This document shows, in pieces, positions 1 to 6,862 of a stretch of DNA of 9,942 nucleotides. How positions within the stretch are numbered: position 1 is the stretch's first letter; every line of letters begins with the position of its first letter. The translations under genes and the position numbers were made by a program. The stretch covers positions 1 through 9,942 of the forward strand of contig CALABN010000061.1 of NCBI GenBank assembly GCA_937885735.1. Reading direction: 5' to 3'. Source of the DNA: an uncultured Bacteroidota bacterium (lineage in GTDB: Bacteria; Bacteroidota; Bacteroidia; Bacteroidales; SZUA-534). A model generated the notes under the pieces. It saw only the letters and a list, made by a program, of their open reading frames with translations, was not told where the DNA came from and did not search any database.

Positions 1-66
1 TCAGTTGGTTAGAGCGTCAGATTGTGGTTCTGAATGTCGTGGGTTCGAGCCCCACCCCGCACCCCA
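1..66 (+). tRNA. tRNA-His (GTG), 5' end cut by window edge
   Basis: The sequence starts inside the D arm. The anticodon arm is complete: stem 17-21 pairs with 29-33 around a seven-base loop (22-28) with anticodon GTG at 24-26, which reads His codons. The T arm is 39-43 paired with 51-55 around TTCGAGC. The acceptor 3' strand is 56-62, followed by C at the discriminator position (63), which is characteristic of tRNA-His, and an encoded CCA at 64-66. About the first dozen bases, including the acceptor 5' strand, lie outside the window. Confidence 0.95.
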
Positions 67-72
67 ACAAAG

Positions 73-102
73 ACCGATTCAATAATGAGTCGGTTTTTTT
101 TT
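73..102 (+). terminator. Rho-independent terminator of the tRNA-His transcript
   Basis: An 8-bp stem (ACCGATTC at 73-80 with GAGTCGGT at 87-94, one G-U pair) closes a six-base AT loop and is followed by a run of T to 102. It begins only seven bases after the tRNA CCA end, so it most likely ends the tRNA transcript and separates it from the lipoprotein gene downstream. Confidence 0.85.
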
Positions 103-193
103 GCAATAAGGCAACACACTTATCTTCACATTATTCATTATTAATTATATTCGCACGCAATTTCAAAAAACAATATCTAAAAAAAATAAAACT

Positions 194-1180
194 ATGAACT
201 TGAAAAAATCCTTGGTACTTGGCATACTTGCTATCTCAATGATATCTTGTGGCTCATCGTACACAACAAAAACAAAATTTAGGACAACAGCTGACTCCGT
301 GGCTTATCTGATGGGAGCATCAGATGGCATAAACCTAAAACAATCATTCACTAGAATGGGGCTTGATACCATCATTGATGTCAAAGTATATTTTGAGGGT
401 ATGTATGATTCATATTACAACAAAAAGCAACGAATCATAGTTGACTCTACAGTGGGTGAAATAATTATCAGTTCATCACTCAACAAAATTCAAATGCAAC
501 AACAAAAAATGAGAAATGACACAACGGGCAACATTGAACCTCTTGTTTTCTCTAAGTCATACGCTGACACATTAGGTTACATAATGGGCATTGGCGACGG
601 CATAGGTATGAGAAACGGATTTGAAGAACAAGGATTCAACTCCGTTGGCATTACATTTCAGTTTTACTATGAAGGTCTAAGAGATGGCACGCTTGAGGAT
701 TCTGTCCGCATTGACATATTCAAATATGGCAATATGATAACAGAATTCTCCAACGCTATGAGAATGAAGAAACTACTTGAAATGTTTGGCGACTATAAAC
801 TTGAAAATGAGAATTTTCTTGACAAGAACAAAGCAAACAGCGATGTTGTAACAACTGAATCTGGCCTTCAATACACTATAATCACCGAAGGCACTGGTGA
901 GAAACCAGGTCCAATGAGCAAAGTGAAAGTTCACTATACGGGTTCTCTTATCGACGGAACCGTATTTGACAGCAGCGTAGAACGTGGCGAACCTGCAGTG
1001 TTTGGCGTATTTCAAGTAATACCAGGCTGGACAGAGGCTTTGCAGCTTATGCCTGTAGGCTCGAAATGGAAACTGTTCATACCATACGAATTAGCTTATG
1101 GCGAAAATGGCGCAGGACAATTGATCAAGCCCTTTAGTACTCTCATCTTCGAGGTTGAACTATTGGAAATTGTACAATAA
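194..1180 (+). CDS. Lipoprotein FKBP-type peptidyl-prolyl cis-trans isomerase
   Basis: The 328-residue protein begins with a lipoprotein signal: basic MNLKK, a hydrophobic stretch, and a lipobox ending MISC, so Cys19 is the probable lipidation site and the mature protein is membrane anchored outside the cytoplasm. Residues about 217-326 form a full FKBP domain. Pocket residues seen are Y248, F258-D259, the VIPGW segment at 275-279 and Y302, matching the FK506-binding pocket of the family, so prolyl isomerase or chaperone activity is expected. The N-terminal half holds two similar modules (about 34-74 and 125-166), each with a Y-[LI]-M-G-x-x-D-G-I motif and ending [FY]-E-G-[ML]. They resemble the FKBP_N dimerisation region of Mip/FkpA proteins, here apparently duplicated. 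The start follows an A-rich leader. The substrate is unknown. It is more AT-rich than the following two genes by eye. Confidence 0.92.
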   Translation: MNLKKSLVLGILAISMISCGSSYTTKTKFRTTADSVAYLMGASDGINLKQSFTRMGLDTIIDVKVYFEGMYDSYYNKKQRIIVDSTVGEIIISSSLNKIQMQQQKMRNDTTGNIEPLVFSKSYADTLGYIMGIGDGIGMRNGFEEQGFNSVGITFQFYYEGLRDGTLEDSVRIDIFKYGNMITEFSNAMRMKKLLEMFGDYKLENENFLDKNKANSDVVTTESGLQYTIITEGTGEKPGPMSKVKVHYTGSLIDGTVFDSSVERGEPAVFGVFQVIPGWTEALQLMPVGSKWKLFIPYELAYGENGAGQLIKPFSTLIFEVELLEIVQ

Positions 1181-1189
1181 TAAATATAA

Positions 1190-1229
1190 AAGGAACTGAT
1201 AACTGGGATCACCATTGTCAGTTCTTTTT
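1190..1229 (+). terminator. Rho-independent terminator after the FKBP gene
   Basis: AACTGATAA (1194-1202) pairs with TTGTCAGTT (1215-1223) with one G-U pair, extended outward by G1193-C1224, and is followed by T's at 1225-1229. It starts about ten bases past the FKBP stop codon. Only 19 bases separate its T tract from the next ATG, so it also lies in the leader of the dehydrogenase gene. Confidence 0.8.
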
Positions 1230-1248
1230 GTTTCAACACACAACCAAA

Positions 1249-2046
1249 ATGAACTTTGACGGAAAAACATACTGGATAACAGGCGCATCGTCTGGTATTG
1301 GCGAGGGCGTAGCCTACGAATTGGCCAAACACCGCACTTGCCTTATCCTCTCTGGCCGAAACGAAGAGTCACTTGCCCGTGTTGCCGACAAATGCCAGAC
1401 TCTTGGCGCAGCAACCCGCATTGAAGCCTTCGACCTTACCGATTATGAAAAAATGGAAGCTTCCGTCAAAAGTGTGTTAGCCGACGGTGTGAAGATTGAC
1501 GGACTTTTCAATTTCGGTGGCATAAGCCAACGCTCACTTGCCATTGAAACACCTGTCGACATTGACCGCAAGGTAATGGAAGTGAATTTTTTCGGCACAA
1601 TAGCAATCACAAAGGCTCTGCTGCCACACATTGTAGAAAATGGCGGTGGACTCATTGTTGTGACGTCAAGCGTTGTGGGCAAATACGGAATCACATTCCG
1701 TTCAGCCTATTCAGCGTCAAAACACGCACTTCACGGCTTCTTTGAAAGCCTACGTGCCGAAACAGCAAAAAACAACATACAGATTACCATAATAGAACCT
1801 GGACGCATCGCCACAAACGTATCGCTCAACGCCATTACAAAGACTGGCGAAAAATACGGCATAATGGACAAGGGGCAGGCTATGGGAATGAGCGCCGAAG
1901 AGTCGGCCCGCATCATACTGAAAGCCGTGAAACGTGACAAGAAAGAAGTGCTCTACGGTGGAAAAGCCACCATTTTGGTTCACATCAGAAAATGGTTCCC
2001 AAATCTGTTCTACTTCCTTGCATCAAGGGTTGATTCAACTAAATAA
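1249..2046 (+). CDS. Short-chain dehydrogenase/reductase (classical SDR, NAD(P)-dependent)
   Basis: This 265-residue protein has the classical SDR layout: the cofactor motif TGASSGIG at 11-18, NFGG at 88-91 in place of the usual NNAG, the catalytic tetrad N113, S140/S141, Y154 and K158 (YSASK), and the EPGRIAT segment after beta-6. The basic R37 after beta-2 suggests NADP preference. The length is typical for the family. A TTG at 1228 would add seven residues, but the ATG at 1249 puts the first beta strand (KTYWITGAS) at the expected place, and the TTG lies at the end of the upstream terminator's T tract, so I chose 1249. The C-terminal segment after 240 is hydrophobic and aromatic, as in SDRs related to DHRS7 that associate with membranes. 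The substrate cannot be told. It probably forms a two-gene unit with the VOC protein 41 bp downstream. Confidence 0.9.
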   Translation: MNFDGKTYWITGASSGIGEGVAYELAKHRTCLILSGRNEESLARVADKCQTLGAATRIEAFDLTDYEKMEASVKSVLADGVKIDGLFNFGGISQRSLAIETPVDIDRKVMEVNFFGTIAITKALLPHIVENGGGLIVVTSSVVGKYGITFRSAYSASKHALHGFFESLRAETAKNNIQITIIEPGRIATNVSLNAITKTGEKYGIMDKGQAMGMSAEESARIILKAVKRDKKEVLYGGKATILVHIRKWFPNLFYFLASRVDSTK

Positions 2047-2087
2047 GCAACTGAAAATTAAAATATTAACATAAACCTTAAATAAAA

Positions 2088-3155
2088 ATGGCACATCAAA
2101 TAAACGGCATACAACAAATGGGCGTTGGCGTACCAAACGTTCTGGAAGGCTGGGAATGGTTCAACAAGAACTTCGGAATGGACATCAAGGTGTTTGACGA
2201 AGCGGCTGTGGCAAAACTTATGTTGCCTCACACCGGCGGTCAAACCCGCGAACGCCGTGCAATATTCGCGCTAAACCTTCAAGGTGGTGGCGGTTTTGAA
2301 ATCTGGCAACACACAGGCAAGGTGCCTGAAATGCCAAAGTTTGAAATACAGATTGGCGACCTTGGCGTCTGCATCGCAAAAATGAAGACAACAGACATCA
2401 AGAAGGCATACAACACTTTCAAGGAAAGAGGCATTCAATTGCTGACCGCCATTGAAAAAGACCCTGCAGGCACAGAACATTTCTACGTAAAGGACCTTTA
2501 CGGCAACCTTTGGGAATTCATTCAGGAATCGTCAATTTTTGCAAAGACAAAAGCCGTAAATGGTGGCGTCTTCGGTGGCGTGGTTGGCGTCAAGAATGTT
2601 GACGAAAGTATGCCTGTCTATCGCGACATACTTGGCTACGACAAGGTTGTATATGACAAAGAGGACGTGTTCACCGACTGGGCAGGCGTACCAGGAAGCG
2701 CAAACCGCTACCGCCGTGTGCTATTGGCACAGACAAAACAAGGTCACGGCGCTTTCTCTCCTATTTTCGGCACATCGCAAATTGAACTTGTGCAAGCACT
2801 GGACCGCGAACCAAAAGGCATCTTCGACGGACGTATCTGGGGCGATCCTGGCTATATCCAGATTTGCTACGACATTGCAGGTATGGACGACTTGCGTGAA
2901 TTTGTCAAGTCAAAGGGATTTCCTTTCACTGTTGACAGCACACGCGCCAACGACACATTCGATATGGGCGAGGCATCAGGCAGTTTCGCATACATTCAGG
3001 CACCAGAAGGCACTCTGATTGAATTTGTAGAGACTCACAAAGTGCCTATCGCAAAGAAACTTGGCATAGTAATCGACCTGCACAAACGCGGAATGGACAA
3101 ACCTCTGCCAAACTGGTTGCTAAAGGCATTCGCCGTAAAACGCGTGAAATTCTAA
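2088..3155 (+). CDS. Tandem VOC (glyoxalase/dioxygenase-fold) domain protein
   Basis: The 355-residue protein contains two vicinal-oxygen-chelate modules, about residues 7-146 and 161-316. Each ends with the family's terminal strand: YGNLWEFIQE at 138-147 and EGTLIEFVE at 307-315, and the glutamate there is the usual third metal ligand. The overall two-module plan resembles extradiol dioxygenases and 4-hydroxyphenylpyruvate dioxygenase, but the histidines normally found in the first strands seem absent: GVVGV at 164-168 and YIQICY at 256-261 stand where His would be expected. The chemistry is therefore uncertain; it could be a non-canonical metal site or a binding protein. A C-terminal tail (about 318-355) is basic. 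It follows the SDR gene by 41 bp, suggesting cotranscription and perhaps a shared small-molecule pathway, and a strong terminator closes the unit. Confidence 0.85.
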   Translation: MAHQINGIQQMGVGVPNVLEGWEWFNKNFGMDIKVFDEAAVAKLMLPHTGGQTRERRAIFALNLQGGGGFEIWQHTGKVPEMPKFEIQIGDLGVCIAKMKTTDIKKAYNTFKERGIQLLTAIEKDPAGTEHFYVKDLYGNLWEFIQESSIFAKTKAVNGGVFGGVVGVKNVDESMPVYRDILGYDKVVYDKEDVFTDWAGVPGSANRYRRVLLAQTKQGHGAFSPIFGTSQIELVQALDREPKGIFDGRIWGDPGYIQICYDIAGMDDLREFVKSKGFPFTVDSTRANDTFDMGEASGSFAYIQAPEGTLIEFVETHKVPIAKKLGIVIDLHKRGMDKPLPNWLLKAFAVKRVKF

Positions 3156-3170
3156 ATCAACACACATATA

Positions 3171-3210
3171 GACAACAAGCCTCGGCTAAAGCCGGGGCTT
3201 TGTTGTTTTT
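3171..3210 (+). terminator. Strong rho-independent terminator after SDR-VOC unit
   Basis: The arm beginning CAACAAGCC at 3173 pairs with the arm ending GGCTTTGTTG at 3205 around a TAAA loop (3187-3190), giving a long GC-rich stem with small imperfections, followed by T's through 3210. It isolates the SDR-VOC pair from the ATPase region. Confidence 0.88.
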
Positions 3211-3251
3211 ATATAGACGCCATAAACACATGTCACATAACGAAAAAAAAC

Positions 3252-3398
3252 GCATCGTTTTTATGCAATTATTGCTGAATTTTGCATTAATTTGATGTAA
3301 AATCATACATTTTGTGCATCATTTTAATGCGATTATTAATGAATTTTGCATTAATTTGATGCAATATCTATATATTTGTTGCATCAAACTGATGTACA
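3252..3398 (+). repeat. 32-bp-period array of interrupted palindromes upstream of the ATPase
   Basis: Five units each carry GCAT, seven bases, then ATGC or ATGT: GCAT cores begin at 3252, 3284, 3316, 3348 and 3381, with partner cores at 3263, 3295, 3327, 3359 and 3392. Steps are thus 11, 21, 11, 21, 11, 21, 11, 22, 11. Palindromes are separated by 17-18 bp AT-rich spacers. Units 1 and 3, and units 2 and 4, resemble each other most (spacers of 1 and 3 share TTATT and TGAATTTT; interiors of 2 and 4 are both TAATTTG), giving a 64-bp higher-order repeat. The last unit ends three bases before the ATPase ATG. Two units carry perfect GCAT/ATGC pairs in phase with neighbours, and TTGATGCAA (3356) also mirrors TTGCATCAA (3379). 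The remainder of 3211-3251 shows no gene. Confidence 0.9.
3344..3379 (+). promoter_or_regulatory. Predicted Bacteroides-type promoter of the ATPase gene
   Basis: TATATTTGT at 3371-3379 fits the -7 consensus TAnnTTTGY exactly. A TTTTG at 3344-3348 can serve as the -33 element, with 22 bp between, slightly longer than the usual spacing of about 19-21. Transcription would start near 3385, just ahead of the ATG at 3399. The -7 box lies in the last spacer of the palindrome array, and the flanking palindromes cover the rest of the core promoter. Confidence 0.55.
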
Positions 3399-4571
3399 AT
3401 GGATAGACTATTCGAATTTTCAAACAAAAAAATCAATGAAGTCAAAATAGACTTCACCAGATACAAATATCACGATATCAAATGGGAAGGGAGAATGTTC
3501 GGTCTTGTAGGTCCTCGTGGAATTGGCAAGACTACAATGCTGTTGCAATATATAAAGCAAAACCTATCTGTCGCTGACACACTATATGTATCAGCCGACC
3601 ATATATATTTTTCAGACCACTCGCTACTTGATCTTGCTGACACTTTTTCGAAAATGAACGGCAAGCACTTGTTCATAGACGAGGTTCACAAATATGGAGC
3701 CTGGTCACAAGAACTGAAGCAAATATATGACACATACAGCGATATGCAAGTTGTATTCACTGGTTCGTCAATTTTAGATATATACAAAGGTATAAGCGAT
3801 TTGAGCCGTAGAGCACCAATATATGAAATGCAAGGACTATCGTTTAGAGAATTTCTATACCTGTTTCACGGCATAAAAGTACCAACATACACACTCGCCG
3901 AAATACTCACACACAAGGTAGAACCTATTGAGGGCGTGCCTCATCCTTTGCCATTGTTCAACGAATATCTGCGACAAGGATACTACCCGTTTGCGTTAGA
4001 CGTCGACTTTACCACAGAGATTCAACAGGTTATAACACTCACAATGGAAAACGACATTCCACAATACGCACATTTGAACGTTTCTGTAGGCAAAAAATTA
4101 AAACAACTACTAATGGTAATTGCCAAAAGCGTGCCATTCAAGCCAGTAATGCAAAAACTATCCGAAGTTACTGGTATAAGTCGCAACTACATACCCGACT
4201 ACCTTTACTACATTGAACGCGCAGGAATGATAAGCCAGCTACAAGACGACACTTCAGGGATTAGAGGATTAGGCAAAGTGGAAAAGATTTATTTAGACAA
4301 CACAAACCTGATTTACGCCTTAACACCTTCTCTGGCTGACATTGGCAACGTACGAGAGACATTCTTCAACAATCAAATGCGCATTCAAGGAGATATAGCA
4401 TCGTCACGTACTGCTGATTTCACTATAAACAACCTTACATTTGAGATTGGAGGGAAAAACAAGGGTAAGCGCCAAATAGCCACAGCCGAAAACGGATTTA
4501 TCGTAAAAGACGATATTGAAACTGGATATGCAAATGTCATACCTTTATATCACTTCGGACTTCTCTACTAA
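3399..4571 (+). CDS. AAA-family ATPase with DUF4143 C-terminal domain
   Basis: The 390-residue protein opens with a P-loop ATPase domain: Walker A GPRGIGKTT at 38-46, Walker B HLFIDE at 90-95, a sensor-1 like TGSS at 121-124 and a basic pair R137-R138. Residues about 233-281 form a probable winged helix (VTGISRNYIPDYLYYIE). The C-terminal DUF4143 part carries D340 and E349-x-G-G-K353, the arrangement of a PD-(D/E)XK nuclease-like fold. Length and order fit the widespread AAA_14/DUF4143 family, whose cellular role is poorly known. The gene stands alone: a terminator lies upstream and the efp promoter follows. I see no clear terminator in 4572-4650. It is AT-rich with frequent ATA codons, unlike the neighbouring SDR and VOC genes, which hints at separate acquisition. 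The palindrome array abutting its start suggests repeat-dependent control, possibly by itself, which is inference. Confidence 0.9.
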   Translation: MDRLFEFSNKKINEVKIDFTRYKYHDIKWEGRMFGLVGPRGIGKTTMLLQYIKQNLSVADTLYVSADHIYFSDHSLLDLADTFSKMNGKHLFIDEVHKYGAWSQELKQIYDTYSDMQVVFTGSSILDIYKGISDLSRRAPIYEMQGLSFREFLYLFHGIKVPTYTLAEILTHKVEPIEGVPHPLPLFNEYLRQGYYPFALDVDFTTEIQQVITLTMENDIPQYAHLNVSVGKKLKQLLMVIAKSVPFKPVMQKLSEVTGISRNYIPDYLYYIERAGMISQLQDDTSGIRGLGKVEKIYLDNTNLIYALTPSLADIGNVRETFFNNQMRIQGDIASSRTADFTINNLTFEIGGKNKGKRQIATAENGFIVKDDIETGYANVIPLYHFGLLY

Positions 4572-4656
4572 ACCATTTTCCATATACATAATAGCAGTCA
4601 AAGTCAACTACGGCGATGCACAAATAAAGTGACGGGCATCAATTTATAGGACCAAC

Positions 4657-4687
4657 TTGGTATTTTCCCAAAATAATTTACTTTTGC
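4657..4687 (+). promoter_or_regulatory. Bacteroides-type promoter of efp
   Basis: TTGG at 4657-4660 (-33 element) is followed after 18 bp by TACTTTTGC at 4679-4687, an exact match to the -7 consensus TAnnTTTGY. This gives a start near 4692 and a leader of roughly 30 bases before the ATG at 4725. It is the best promoter in the window. Confidence 0.8.
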
Positions 4688-4724
4688 AGTCACAAAAAAT
4701 TAAAGAATAAATACATAAACAATC

Positions 4725-5288
4725 ATGGCAGATACTTCAGATTTCAAGAATGGTTTGTGCATCGAACTTGAAGGCAAACTATACACAATCGTGAACTTCT
4801 TGCACGTTAAGCCAGGCAAAGGCCCTGCTTTCGTACGTACAAAACTCAAGAACCTTGAGAATGGCAAGACAATCGACTACAACTTCCACGGTGATGTAAA
4901 AGTAAAGACAATCCGCATCGAGCGCCGTCAATACCAATACCTTTACAAGGAAGCCGACAGTTTCGTATTCATGAACTGCGAGACTTATGACCAAATCAAC
5001 ATCGATGGCGCACTTATCGAGAACAACGACTTGATGAAGGAAGGCCAATTGGCAGACATCACTTTCCACGCTGAAACTGAAAAGCCATTGCAAGTTGAAT
5101 TGCCACCATACGTTGAGTTGGAAGTAACTTACACCGAGCCAGGCGTAAAGGGCGATACAGCAACAAACGCAATGAAACCTGCAACAGTTGAGACTGGCGC
5201 ACAAGTGATGGTTCCATTGTTCATCAACGCTGGCGAGCGCATCAAGATTGACACTCGCGACCGTAGCTACGGCGAACGTATCAAATAG
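4725..5288 (+). CDS. efp: Translation elongation factor P
   Basis: At 187 residues this is a full-length EF-P, the factor that binds between the P and E sites of the ribosome and relieves stalling at consecutive prolines. The N-terminal domain shows the conserved loop KPGKGPAF (29-36), with Lys32 at the tip where post-translational modification occurs in other bacteria. The C-terminal OB domain carries the signature ending in RIKIDTRDRSYGERIK. The loop has lysine rather than arginine, so an EarP-rhamnosylation type is unlikely; which enzyme, if any, modifies it is not shown in this window. The gene is monocistronic: a consensus promoter stands in front and a perfect terminator lies about 20 bp after the stop. 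Confidence 0.98.
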   Translation: MADTSDFKNGLCIELEGKLYTIVNFLHVKPGKGPAFVRTKLKNLENGKTIDYNFHGDVKVKTIRIERRQYQYLYKEADSFVFMNCETYDQINIDGALIENNDLMKEGQLADITFHAETEKPLQVELPPYVELEVTYTEPGVKGDTATNAMKPATVETGAQVMVPLFINAGERIKIDTRDRSYGERIK

Positions 5289-5309
5289 ATTATAGATTCT
5301 TTCTATTAT

Positions 5310-5339
5310 AAAAAACACCGGCCACACCGGTGTTTTTTT
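5310..5339 (+). terminator. Perfect rho-independent terminator of efp
   Basis: AAAAAACACCGG (5310-5321) pairs perfectly with CCGGTGTTTTTT (5327-5338) around a five-base loop. Because one arm starts with A's and the other ends with T's it could also work in the reverse direction. The phosphatase gene begins 42 bp downstream. Confidence 0.92.
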
Positions 5340-5381
5340 ATATATTTAAGGCTGTAAAAATAACGTTCAAATCCGTTTTTT

Positions 5382-6614
5382 ATGGGCGAAAGTGCAATAC
5401 ATAACCGACTGCAATTGAGCAACTTCAAGTTAAACGCCCTTTTGCGTGTCACTCTGGCCATTAATGAAAACACACCTGTAAACGAACTTCTGGAACAATT
5501 CAGAAGCATTCTTTGCGACGACCTCAACATTGGCAAAGTGCTAATGTTCAGTTACAACCAGAAATGGGAACGCGTGCTGATGTCAGGTGTGAAACGTTCG
5601 GTTGCCGACGGCATACGAGTTGAAAACGACTTGCAATACTACAAGCAGATTACCAACCTGACGGCAACCCTCAACCAAAGCCTTGCACAATTTGACACAA
5701 TAATCCCTGTCTATCACCACGACAAGCCTATCGCCTACGTAATCATTGGCGACATTGAAGAGGAACAGGCAGGAATGAGCCCGACAATCAAGCACCTCAC
5801 TTTTATCCAAACTCTGGCAAACGTGATTGTGGTTGCAATCGAAAACCGCAACCTGTTCAACGAGAACGTCAGACAAGAAGCGATGAAGAAAGAGCTTGAA
5901 CTGGCATCGCGAATGCAGACTATGCTGATTCCAAACCCCGCAATGTTGCCAAACAACAACTTGTTTCACGTGTCGGCTTACTACCTGCCACACTTCGACG
6001 TTGGTGGCGACTACTACGACTGGATAAAACTTACTGACGAGGTGTACTGCTTCTGCATTGCCGACGTTTCGGGCAAGGGCATTTCTGCGGCGTTGCTAAT
6101 GTCAAACTTTCAGGCAAACCTACGCGCCCTCACCAGCACGAACCTGCCACTGGTTGACATTGTCAACAAACTGAACGTCAAGGTAATGGAAAATGTCAAC
6201 GGCGAAAAATTCATTACTCTGTTTGTGGCTTACTACAACATCAACACCCACAAACTGACCTATGTGAATGCAGGTCACAACCCACCTATCTTCTTCGATA
6301 AGGCGAAAAACGAGATTTCACAGTTGACATCTGGGTGTATGGGCGTGGGTATGCTCGACTATATCCCGAAAATCAACGTTGGCGAACTCGACATAACACC
6401 AGGTTGCAAGATAATTTGCTTCACCGACGGCTCGGTTGAGATAGAGAACGACAAGCACGAGGCTTTCGGCACCGAACCTATCGAGAAACTTATAAATCAA
6501 GGCAAGGACATTGCCGACGACATAGACAATCTTGTTGAACAACTTTACGAGCACAAAGGTCCCGACGGCGATTTCTTCGACGACATCACCATTTTGGGCG
6601 TAGAGTTCAAGTAA
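5382..6614 (+). CDS. GAF-domain SpoIIE/PP2C-type serine/threonine phosphatase (RsbU/SiaA-like)
   Basis: This 410-residue protein has an N-terminal GAF-like sensor region (about 17-155), a helical linker likely to form a coiled coil (about 157-185, ending in the ELELASRMQ segment common to RsbU-type proteins), and a SpoIIE-type PP2C domain (193-409). Metal-binding acidic residues are visible: VGGDYYD (D210, D213), ADVSGKG (D228), FTDG (D349) and DD at 400-401. The PP2C core therefore looks active, and no membrane segment is seen, so it should be cytosolic. Such enzymes dephosphorylate serine or threonine on small regulator proteins in partner-switch pathways. It heads a closely packed gene string that includes a SiaC-like phosphoprotein at 8626, its probable substrate. 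The ligand of the GAF domain is unknown. The 42-bp gap after the efp terminator holds no convincing promoter, only TATATTTAA at 5341 with one mismatch to the -7 pattern. Confidence 0.92.
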   Translation: MGESAIHNRLQLSNFKLNALLRVTLAINENTPVNELLEQFRSILCDDLNIGKVLMFSYNQKWERVLMSGVKRSVADGIRVENDLQYYKQITNLTATLNQSLAQFDTIIPVYHHDKPIAYVIIGDIEEEQAGMSPTIKHLTFIQTLANVIVVAIENRNLFNENVRQEAMKKELELASRMQTMLIPNPAMLPNNNLFHVSAYYLPHFDVGGDYYDWIKLTDEVYCFCIADVSGKGISAALLMSNFQANLRALTSTNLPLVDIVNKLNVKVMENVNGEKFITLFVAYYNINTHKLTYVNAGHNPPIFFDKAKNEISQLTSGCMGVGMLDYIPKINVGELDITPGCKIICFTDGSVEIENDKHEAFGTEPIEKLINQGKDIADDIDNLVEQLYEHKGPDGDFFDDITILGVEFK

Positions 6615-6638
6615 ATGCATATCAATAAAAAAAACAAT

Positions 6639-6818
6639 ATGCAAGATTTGCCACAAGACCCGTTTATGCTGATGAGCGCAATAAATATGAAACTGCGCGA
6701 CGAATACGAATCTCTTGATTCGCTTTGCGCCGACCTTGACATTGACAAGTCGGAACTGACAACGAAACTTGCCGAAGCAGGATTCGAATATAGCGAGGAA
6801 AACAAAAAGTTCTGGTAG
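6639..6818 (+). CDS. Small DUF4250 family protein
   Basis: A 59-residue acidic protein that fits the DUF4250 family: it begins MQDLPQDPFMLMSAINMKLRD, continues with a helix-turn pattern around SLDSLCADLDIDKSEL, and ends with the GFEYSEENKKFW strand. The family is conserved but of unknown function; the central part resembles a small helix-turn-helix, so nucleic acid contact is possible but unproven. I chose the ATG at 6639 because family members usually start a few residues before the LP-x-DP motif. An in-frame ATG at 6615 directly follows the phosphatase TAA and would add eight residues (MHINKKNN); coupling from that site is possible. It lies between the phosphatase and the HD hydrolase, probably in one transcript. 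Confidence 0.82.
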   Translation: MQDLPQDPFMLMSAINMKLRDEYESLDSLCADLDIDKSELTTKLAEAGFEYSEENKKFW

Positions 6819-6825
6819 ACCTGCA

Positions 6826-6841
6826 TTTGGCATCTGCCAAA
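6826..6841. repeat. 16-bp palindrome between DUF4250 and HD genes
   Basis: TTTGGCA, two bases (TC), TGCCAAA: a perfect 7-bp inverted repeat within the 44-bp gap between two genes. There is no T tract, so it is not a typical terminator. It could be a short mRNA hairpin or a binding site for a dimeric regulator; it may also be chance. Confidence 0.5.
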
Positions 6842-6862
6842 CTGACAACAAAGATGAAATAG

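Noticed and set aside
146..154. Possible -7 box TATATTCGC for the FKBP gene
   Set aside because: One mismatch to TAnnTTTGY and no TTG at the proper upstream distance, so not listed as a promoter.
2560..3018. 152-codon + strand frame inside the VOC gene
   Set aside because: Another frame of the second VOC domain, low-complexity translation without motifs.
3252..3398. CRISPR-like array
   Set aside because: Units are only about 15 bp, degenerate, separated by similar AT-rich spacers rather than unique ones, and lie inside a promoter; no cas genes are present.
4779..5327. Long open frame on the minus strand opposite efp
   Set aside because: It is the antisense shadow of a certain efp gene, with a cysteine- and valine-rich composition and no recognisable domain.
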